Both the position numbers and the translations under genes were made by a program. A DNA stretch of 47,023 nt from Theodoxus fluviatilis (Eukaryota > Mollusca > Gastropoda > Cycloneritida > Neritidae): positions 1 through 47,023 of the forward strand of contig JAWQFJ010017548.1 of NCBI GenBank assembly GCA_034096865.1, read 5' to 3'. Below the pieces are notes generated by a model that saw only the letters and a program-made list of their open reading frames with translations, was not told the origin of the DNA and ran no database searches. Shown piece after piece: positions 40,748 to 47,023 of this stretch. Positions within the stretch are counted from its first letter, which is position 1, and the number at the start of each line of letters is the position of its first letter.

Positions 40748-41245
40748 TTGCAGCTGACGGATGGAGCGCTGTACAGAAAGTGGATGGACGAGAAGGGAGA
40801 AACCTGCCGTCTTCTCCCTGTTCTGCCGAGAGCCATGCAGGAGGAAGCGCTGAGACAGGTACACGATGACCCAGCAGCTGGCCACCTCGGAAGGCAGAAG
40901 ACGTACCGACGCGTCTGTGAGCGGTACTTTTGGATTGGTCGACACAAGTCCGTTCGCAACTTGTGTCGGCGCTGTGCCATCTGTGCCTCACAGACAAGAC
41001 CCCACAGTCGCCGTAGTGGCCCTAGCAAGACTGACAGTTCTGCAGTGGTCGCCAGGCCATTGGTGGATACCCCCCGTGAAGCGCCCCAGGGTGTGGAGCC
41101 GTTCCAGGGTATGCTGCAGGCAGTGGGAAAGTCCGCAAGGACACACCTGCAGCGGAGCGTGGACGGAATGAAGACTGGTTACGACCGCAAGGCCTATCAC
41201 CAGACCTCTCCTGATGGCACTGCACCGGACCAGCCCACGACCTGA
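40748..41245 (+). pseudogene. Gypsy integrase: H2C2 finger plus tail, core deleted
   Basis: Reads DGALYRKWMDEKG, then the zinc finger H....H with CRRCAICA (VHDDPAAGHLGRQKTYRRVC, KSVRNLCRRCAICASQTRP). It then jumps to LVDTPREAPQ and ARTHLQRSVDGMKTGYDRKA, a segment that follows the DD35E core in intact elements. The catalytic core is missing. A further piece of the C-terminal tail (RARLWKYQKLPPDWW...GLRVMRPSRFP) continues after the LINE, at 42210-42412. Confidence 0.85.
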
Positions 41246-41264
41246 GAAGAGATGCACCACCAAG

Positions 41265-42241
41265 CTGGCCCGGCCACAGGCAGGACGTTACGTGAACCGT
41301 GTCCGTCTCTGGAAGTACCAGGATGGATGGATGGATGGATGGATAGGGCCTATCAACCTTGTAGGCTATATAAGGCCACAACGTTAAGAAACATTTCCAT
41401 CATGGTAATAGAACTCTCCACGACAGCGGGTATAGTATAATTCACTAAACTAGTGATATAAAATCAATAAAATCTAGTCCCACAGCCCAACAGCCAGCAA
41501 AGGCAGTGCATAGCCTTCATACATGAAAAGCATAATTACGAAAGGGCAAAATGTCACATCTCGATGTCCTTGACACCGACAATGCATTGAGGGATAGGTG
41601 GATGGAGCCAGAGGGCTCATCAGGTTTTAAGGTCATTCAAGGCCACAAAATACTTTCACTGAATAAAAATGTGCAATTAAAAGATTACCACAGAAGAGAT
41701 ATCGAAAACAATTAAGATATAGTGCAACTCATATACGAGAATAATACTCAGAATCTATCAAAAATGTTATCACAGCAAGAGGATTTTTTAAAATGCCAGA
41801 CAGACTGCTCGACCCACTCCGTAGATGAGCAAGTCAAGGGCACTCCACCAGAACGTGCCGCATGGTAAGCCTGCACTGGCAGGTGCGGCACTCCAGTGGA
41901 GGCTCCGACCGCAACAAATAGGAGTGGGTCAAAACAGAATGGCCGATCCGGGAACGGCAGAACACAACTTCCTCTCTTCTCATATGCAATGTGGGGGAGA
42001 GTCGCTCACCCCACATGGAAGATACTTCATGAAGTTTGTTACGTGCCCTGCCGTCCCAGTTGGCCTGACACAGGTTAGAAATATATTTATTAATATGGGG
42101 TACCAGGTCGCCAGCCGGGACCCTGCCCGGGGACACAGGAAGGGATCGAGAGAGCAGACTTGGCAGCCTGATCTGCTCTCTCGTTCTGGCCCGGCCACCG
42201 GCAGGACATTACGTGAACCGTGCCCGTCTCTGGAAGTACCA
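41265..42241 (-). mobile_element. LINE 3' fragment with 56-bp target duplication
   Basis: A 56-base segment of the Gypsy integrase tail (CTGGCCCGGCCAC...AAGTACCA) occurs at 41265-41320 and 42186-42241 with three mismatches. Between them, the minus strand encodes VFCRSRIGHSVLTHSYLLRS, then EPPLECRTCQCRLTMRHVLV and ECP, the C terminus of a Jockey-type ORF2. It ends in a (ATCC)n tail at 41321-41344. All marks of target-primed insertion are present: 5' truncation, repeat tail, flanking duplication. The duplication is unusually long. Confidence 0.88.
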
Positions 42242-42731
42242 AAAACTACCGCCGGACTGGTGGCAGTCGCCACGACGCCACCCTGACCCGACCGACGACG
42301 AGCCTAGAGGAACACTGTATCAGGAAGAGAGCGAGGATGGAGCGACCCCTGAGGACATGCAGACATACACGCGGCGAGGGCTGCGTGTGATGCGCCCATC
42401 TCGCTTCCCGTGAGGAGTACTATACTTCTCAGTGACAGTGTGGACAGTGGTCTTGCAGACATTGACCCCATGGACTGGGCAGAAGCTACCGCAAGGAAGC
42501 TTACGCCCATGTGTCAGGTTTCTGCATCTATCCACTCCCTCTGTAATTCTTGGACTACCTGTACTGCGAATTGACTTTTCCTGGTATTTTGTTGTTGTTG
42601 TTGTTGATGATAATGTTGTTGCTAGTTGTGTAATTTTGAGGTGTTAGTTTATGGTGTTTTGTAAATTTAATTGTGGAGTTGTACATGTAGTGAGACCAAC
42701 GAGGTTGTTTCGATCTTTAGTGGAGGAGCTA

Positions 42732-43205
42732 TGTTGTGAAGATTCTAGAATCTGCTCCAGTGTTGCAGGCGCAGTTGTTTTAGTATATCGGTCAGGTCAT
42801 TGACCGACTTGCGACCGAATTGGCTTTATTGTGTCACGTGACGTTAGTCGCGAAGGCCGCCGGAGAATTGAGTATGTTCGCCCTTGGTCTGGAAGTTTCT
42901 GGCATTTGAGGAAATGTATGTAAGGAGCGACAGAGAGAGAGCGAGACACGCATGAAAGACACGACTGAGATAAGGTGAGAGCTTATCTTTGTGTAGTGAG
43001 CGAGTCCGGCCTCTGCTGTGTGCAGAGTGAAGCGGCTACGTAGTGCGACGATTACTGTTTGCTGATTTTCACCACTGTAGCGATCAGTGTGTGAATAAAG
43101 TTTATCGAAAACGACCACCAGTGTCTGTCACTTCGACTTCCTAGCGCAAGCCAGAAGAACCCCGTACATCAGGATATTGCAAGAGCTAGATAGAGGAGTG
43201 CAACA
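42732..43205 (+). repeat. 3' LTR
   Basis: Starts TGTTGTGAAGATTC, ends GGAGTGCAACA. Compared with the 5' LTR it has a few substitutions and a 6-8-base insertion (AAGAGCTAGATAGAGG versus AAGAGAGG), indicating a fairly recent insertion. Confidence 0.92.
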
Positions 43206-43396
43206 GTTGTAATGACGGACTCATACAATTTGCAGTTGTGGTTTAATATAGTTTGATTTGATTTGATCTGCGTTGTCTTGAGTTGTGTTTGGTATGAGTT
43301 AACTAACCGGACCTAAACAAGTTGAATGCGCTTTGCACTACTACCAGTTAGGATTGGCCCACACAAGACAAGTGATCATTTGTGTCGGCCCTGTGA

Positions 43397-43591
43397 ATGT
43401 GTGATAGATGTCGGGTCGACATGGACACGACGGTAAAACGTTGCAGCTGGTGTGATAGGCCAGTGTCCAGAAACCAGCACGCACTACTTTGCGATGTTTG
43501 CAAAAAATGGCGACACACCCGCTGCAACACCAACATCAATAGGCTACAATACAAGCTGCTGAGGAGACGCAGAAGTTTTCTATGGAGATGT
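43397..43591 (+). CDS. PHD-like zinc-finger exon candidate
   Basis: Encodes RCSWCDRPVSRNQHALLCDV, then CKKWRHTRCNT and SFLWRC, followed by a strong GTAAGT donor at 43592. Spacing C..C, C..C..W.H..C and W.C is PHD-like. Such fingers occur in host chromatin proteins but also at the N terminus of invertebrate LINE ORFs. No following exon was identified, so this is either a host 5' exon or a transposon remnant. The start may be 43397 or 43421. Confidence 0.4.
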
Positions 43592-43599
43592 GTAAGTAA

Positions 43600-44400
43600 C
43601 CAATTTTCCCTCCAGGTTTACTGGAGGTCCTCACAGCTTTATCCCTCCAGGTTTACTGGAGGTCCTCACAGTTTTATCTGTCTGTCTGTCTGTCTGTCTG
43701 TCTGTGTGTCAGTCTGTCAGTCTCGACTTAACTGCTTATATCTCAAAAGCTACTGGACGGATTTCCTTGACATTTTGCACACTTACTGGAAGTTAGGTCC
43801 GATTGAATGTGTCAAATTTTCAGAATCGAGGTTTGAAAAGAAATTGACTTTTTTACGTTTTGGTGTTGCCAAGAAAACGCTACAAAAGAGTCCGAATGCA
43901 AAATGTGACATGATCATTTGTGTCGAATAACGTGACGTAATTTCGAGGAGAAAGAAGGATTTTCCCTCCAGGTTTACTGGAGGTCCTACAGACTTTATCC
44001 CTCCAGGTTTTACTGGAGGTCCTACAGACTTTATCTGTCTGTCTGTCTGTGTGTCTGTCTGTCCCGACTTCACAGCTGATTTCTCAAAAACTACTGGACG
44101 GATTTCCTTGACATTTTGCACACTTACTGGAAGTTAGGTCCGATTGAATGTATCAAATTTTCAGAATCGAGGTTTGAAGAGAAAGTGGTTTTTTAAGGTC
44201 GTAAACTCGAAAGCACCTCCCTAAATAGTCGATTGATGGAATGGCGAAATTGTGAAATGTGTGACGTAATCAATAACTTGACGTAATTTTTATTGTCCAT
44301 CTGCCTGTCAGTCCCGTCTTAACGGCTGATATCTCAAAAACTGCTGGACGGATTTCGTTGACATTTTGCACACTTAGTCTTACTGGAAGTTAGGTCTACA
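43600..44400 (+). repeat. Three-copy tandem repeat with CTCCAG/CTGGAG hairpins and CTGT runs
   Basis: Copies near 43603, 43965 and 44295 (the last partial) share ACTGGACGGATTTCCTTGAC, ATTTTGCACACTTACTGGAA and GTTAGGTCCGATTGAATGT. The first two are preceded by (CTGT)n and by pairs of CCTCCAGGTTTACTGGAGG, a 7-bp stem with a 5-base loop. No protein. Confidence 0.88.
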
Positions 44401-44885
44401 TGATGTTCAGTTCCTAGCAGACGCTAACAGGGGAGACCACTGTCCTAACTCGCAACACAACTGAAGGGACCTCCCTTCACCAAAATGGCCTCACATGCAG
44501 CGTACCTTCCCGCGTGCATTCTACTTGCTAAAGTAAGCTTAATATTGCCACTTCTGATGTTGTACAAGCGACTATAATGAATGTACATGATTGAAAGACA
44601 CATCGGTTCAATCCATATATCATCCATTACTTCTTTTGTCCATATTGACTAGTTTTACTTGTTCTCTATAGATGCATCCCTCACCGAAGTGGGTTAATGG
44701 CCTTCTCTTTCTATGTTCCATAAAGATCATGATGCATGTACATTATTGATGTATCTGTTTGATCTGTACGTTATCTTGATGATTCGTCCTTTCTCCTCAT
44801 ACTTATCAGCCTTCGTTGTTTTCTTTCAGTTGTTTCAATCATTCGTTTGAGGACTCAATAAACCTGGACTCAACTAAATGCACAC
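44401..44885. other. Intergenic, no gene seen
   Basis: AT-rich; contains CAATAAACC at 44857-44865, which could be a poly-A signal, but no upstream exon was recognised. Confidence 0.5.
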
Positions 44886-45188
44886 TTGTGTTATGATTCA
44901 TCTATGATTGAAACAATGCCCGCCACGGCGGTCTACAGTGAAGGCGCTCTCGTCATCCCAGGGGTGCGACCCGAAGACGCGGGCACCTACCACTGTACCG
45001 CCACCAACGTGGCCGGCTCCGTCCTGCCCAGAGAGCACAGCATGCTGTATGGGGACCTGTACATTCCAAGAGTCAGGATCGAGGATGACGGCGTCTACAA
45101 CGGCCAGGCGTCCAACCGCTACTGCACCACCATCATGCCCATCCGACTCGTCGTGGGAGCGCCGCCGCCCTTCAGTACCCGGGTATGA
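44886..45188 (+). CDS. Immunoglobulin-like domain fragment
   Basis: Reads GALVIPGVRPEDAGTYHCTA, then TNVAGS, the C-terminal half of an I-set Ig fold (DAGTYHC is the F-strand cysteine block). Twenty residues later a second, weaker copy reads GDLYIPRVRIEDDGVYNGQA and SNRY, with the cysteine replaced by N. The segment is GC-rich in an AT-rich setting, as host exons are. A possible acceptor is TCTACAG at 44937. It stops at TGA (45186). The B-strand half is absent. It may be an exon of an extracellular-matrix or receptor protein, or a fragment. Confidence 0.5.
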   Translation: MCYDSSMIETMPATAVYSEGALVIPGVRPEDAGTYHCTATNVAGSVLPREHSMLYGDLYIPRVRIEDDGVYNGQASNRYCTTIMPIRLVVGAPPPFSTRV

Positions 45189-45189
45189 T

Positions 45190-46473
45190 CCACCCCAGGC
45201 CGAGAGGGAGAGACAGGAGAGAGAGAAAGCAGCAGAGAAGGAGAGGCAAGAGCGACAAGAGAGGGAGAGACTTGAACAGATACGCAGGGATCGGGAGCAG
45301 AGGCAAGAGCAGGATCGCATCCTGCGAGGAGCAGTAGACAACTCCAAGACTCAGCAGCCTCAGCAGTCTCAGCAGCCTCAGCAGCCTCAGCAGTCTCAGC
45401 AGACTCAGCAGCCTCAGCAGTCTCAGCAGACTCAGCAGCCTCAGCAGTCTCAGCAGACTCAGCAGCCTCAGCAGTCTCAGCAGTCTCAGCAGACTCAGCA
45501 GCCTCAGCAGTCTCAGCAGACTCAGCAGCCTCAGCAGTCTCAGCAGACTCAGCAGCCTCAGCAGTCTCAGCAGTCTCAGCAGCCTCAGCAGCCTCAGCAG
45601 CCTCAGCAGCCTCAGCAGTCTCAGCAGTCTCAGCAGACTCAGCAGTCTCAGCAGTCTCAGCAGTCTCAGCAGACTCAGCGGCCTCAGCAGCCTCAGCAGC
45701 CTCAGCAGTCTCAGCAGCCTCAGCAGCCTCAGCAGTCTCAGCAGTCTCAGCAGCCTCAGCAGTCTCAGCAGTCTCAGCAGACTCAGCAGCCTCAGCAGTC
45801 TCAGCAGCCTCAGCAGTCTCAGCAGACTCAGCAGCCTCAGCAGTCTCAGCAGACTCAGCAGCCTCAGCAGACTCAGCAGCCTCAGCAGTCTCAGCAGCCT
45901 CAGCAGTCTCAGCAGCCTCAGCAGCCTCAGCAGTCTCAGCAGACTCAGCAGCCTCAGCAGTCTCAGCAGACTCAGCAGCCTCAGCAGTCTCAGCAGACTC
46001 AGCAGCCTCAGCAGTCTCAGCAGTCTCAGCAGACTCAGCAGCCTCAGCAGTCTCAGCAGACTCAGCAGCCTCAGCAGTCTCAGCAGACTCAGCAGCCTCA
46101 GCAGTCTCAGCAGACTCAGCAGCCTCAGCAGTCTCAGCAGACTCAGCAGCCTCAGCAGTCTCAGCAGTCTCAGCAGACTCAGCAGCCTCAGCAGTCTCAG
46201 CAGACTCAGCAGCCTCAGCAGTCTCAGCAGACTCAGCAGCCTCAGCAGTCTCAGCAGCCTCAGCAGCCTCAGCAGTCTCAGCAGCCTCAGCAGACTCAGC
46301 AGCCTCAGCAGTCTCAGCAGCCTCAGCAGTCTCAGCAGCCTCAGCAGTCTCAGCAGCCTCAGCAGACTCAGCAGTCTCAGCAGACTCAGCAGATGCAGCA
46401 GACTCAGCAGTCTCAGCAGACTCAGCAGTCTCAGCAGCCTCAGCAGATGCAGCAGCCTCAGCAGTCCCATTAG
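45190..46473 (+). CDS. Charged coiled-coil followed by Q/P/S/T repeat tract
   Basis: In a different frame from the Ig part: AERERQEREKAAEKERQERQ, then ERERLEQIRRDREQRQEQD and ILRGAVDNSKT. About 370 residues of QPQQSQQTQ units follow and end QPQQSH with TAG at 46471. The charged part is not made of repeats and looks like real coding sequence. The long Q tract would be prion-like or low-complexity. No start or acceptor is certain: 45177 (TTCAG) is a weak candidate. A short overlap with the Ig frame suggests two exons or a frameshift. Confidence 0.45.
   Translation, partial: PPQAERERQEREKAAEKERQERQERERLEQIRRDREQRQEQDRILRGAVDNSKTQQPQQSQQPQQPQQSQQTQQPQQSQQTQQPQQSQQTQQPQQSQQSQQTQQPQQSQQTQQPQQSQQTQQPQQSQQSQQPQQPQQPQQPQQSQQSQQTQQSQQSQQSQQTQRPQQPQQPQQSQQPQQPQQSQQSQQPQQSQQSQQTQQPQQSQQPQQSQQTQQPQQSQQTQQPQQTQQPQQSQQPQQSQQPQQPQQSQQTQQPQQSQQTQQPQQSQQTQQPQQSQQSQQTQQPQQSQQTQQPQQSQQTQQPQQSQQTQQPQQSQQTQQPQQSQQSQQTQQPQQSQQTQQPQQSQQTQQPQQSQQPQQPQQSQQPQQTQQPQQSQQPQQSQQPQQSQQPQQTQQSQQTQQMQQTQQSQQTQQSQQPQQMQQPQQSH
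45346..46470. repeat. CAG-CCT/TCT/ACT hexanucleotide array (1.1 kb)
   Basis: (CAGCCTCAGCAGTCTCAGCAGACT)-type array with nearly random order of CCT, TCT and ACT words. All frames are open on both strands; the minus strand reads LLRLLSLLRLL. The repeat period is a multiple of three, so length changes preserve the frame. Confidence 0.97.
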
Positions 46474-46826
46474 CTCAGCAGTCTCAGCAGCCTCAGTAGT
46501 TCAGCAGCCCCAGCAGCTCAGCCAAAGTGGCTATCTGGAGGCCTAACTCATAATTTCCCTTTGTTGGAAAGTTGTGTTGCAATTTGTTCATTGCAACAGA
46601 CATGTTACTGGATGATAGCGTGCCGACTTGTCTGTCACACTGTTTTGGTTGGTTTCTTTTCTGCACATTTTGCCAGAAGTTCGTATTTTATTTGGCTCTT
46701 TCGTGTGATATATTTGACCATGTGCCCAGATCATCCTGGGCGACTGCTCCCAAGTACATGAGACCTTGCACTACACATCCAGTTGCATCGTGCTCTGGTG
46801 GGTTTTGAGTTATGTAGCATTTCTAC
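46474..46826. other. Downstream flank, no gene seen
   Basis: Decayed repeat to about 46530, then unique sequence with short open frames only. Confidence 0.5.
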
Positions 46827-47023
46827 TACAGTCGAGACCGGATGTAAGAAAGTCGTCGGGACCCAATTTTTGTCTTTCATACATCCGGTCTTTACTAAAT
46901 CCGGTTAACCGGATGTATGAAAATATTGAGGATCGACTTTCATACATCCGGCCACGCATCTTTTACTTGATAAAAGTAGTTTTTTATATCATTTTTGTTT
47001 TTATTTGGGTTTTTTATGTTTAA
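46827..47023. mobile_element. Left end of a pogo/Tigger-type element, cut by window edge
   Basis: TA at 46827 then CAGTCGAGACCGGATGTAAG. The same end motif returns internally: CTTTCATACATCCGG at 46877-46891 and 46938-46952, and CCGGATGTATGAAA at 46908-46921. The CAGT start, TA dinucleotide and GGGACC at 46858 parallel the elements at 32695 and 39142. The body lies outside the window. Confidence 0.6.

Larger units (their letters stand above)
36937..43205 (+). mobile_element. Gypsy-type LTR retrotransposon, both LTRs, internally deleted
   Basis: 5' LTR 36937-37407 and 3' LTR 42732-43205 are near-identical (about 470 bp, TGT..ACA, each with GAATAAAG). After the 5' LTR comes TTGGTTCCCAGACGGGGAAC, a primer-binding site resembling the tRNA-Glu 3' end by its last nine bases (inference). 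Before the 3' LTR is the purine tract AGTGGAGGAG. Order inside: Gag, zinc knuckle, protease, integrase H2C2 finger, integrase tail. Reverse transcriptase, RNase H and the integrase core are absent. Insertions: a pogo/Tigger piece (39140 on) and a LINE (41321-42185). No matching target duplication: AGTTA on the left, GTTGT on the right. Confidence 0.93.

Noticed and set aside
45172..46470. Leucine-rich minus-strand frame of 432 codons (LLRLLSLLRLL)
   Set aside because: Antisense reading of the CAG-type hexanucleotide array; leucines follow from CAG complement, not from a leucine-rich repeat domain.

Overview
The window is animal nuclear DNA, most likely from a marine mollusc such as a gastropod. 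The evidence is short exons with GT..AG introns, long CT/CA/GA/AT microsatellites, and repeats rich in the TGACCTTGACCTTGA motif and GGACGCCCGGACGGACG-like ends. It also holds many LINE, SINE, Harbinger, piggyBac, pogo/Tigger and Gypsy relics. The species call is an inference. I saw no tRNA, rRNA or bacterial-type gene. Exon limits were set by eye from splice sites, reading phase and remembered family sequences; no search was run.

Left part (1-9.6 kb): two recognisable host genes lie head to head. USP5 (isopeptidase T) runs left on the minus strand; its first four coding exons (3782 down to 1170) join in phase into 132 residues. CDCA3 (Tome-1) runs right on the plus strand with four exons (4473-9522), including paired DPRSP..GI.RTP motifs and a C-terminal KEN box. 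They share a 690-bp divergent promoter interval. The same divergent pair exists in human (12p13). CDCA3 introns hold an 11-copy 46-bp minisatellite and a piggyBac MITE with TTAA target duplication.

Middle part (9.6-34.2 kb): two inverted arms (9575-12374 and 30028-34240) flank about 17.6 kb. The right arm carries the 3' exons of a plus-strand THAP-domain gene. That gene's first exon is at 18100-18304 and its second, which completes the THAP domain in phase, is at 27892-27989. The intron between them was opened by an 8.2-kb PIF/Harbinger transposon (19348-27541) with 18-bp inverted ends and a CTG target duplication. It carries both Harbinger genes (Myb/SANT-like, plus strand; HARBI1-like transposase, minus strand), both frameshifted. 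The THAP protein ends in six 32-residue repeats, each carrying a psi-K-x-E SUMO-type motif followed by acidic residues. A shorter copy of this exon lies in the left arm.

Right part (34.2-47.0 kb): transposon-rich. It has a minus-strand Gypsy pol fragment with one LTR, a 353-bp MITE with 46-bp inverted ends, and a 6.3-kb Gypsy element with both LTRs that lacks reverse transcriptase/RNase H and the integrase core. Nested in that element are a pogo/Tigger fragment and a LINE flanked by a 56-bp duplication. After it come a PHD-like exon candidate, a hairpin-bearing tandem repeat, an Ig-like fragment overlapping a 1.1-kb Q/P/S/T-coding repeat, and the start of another pogo/Tigger-like element.
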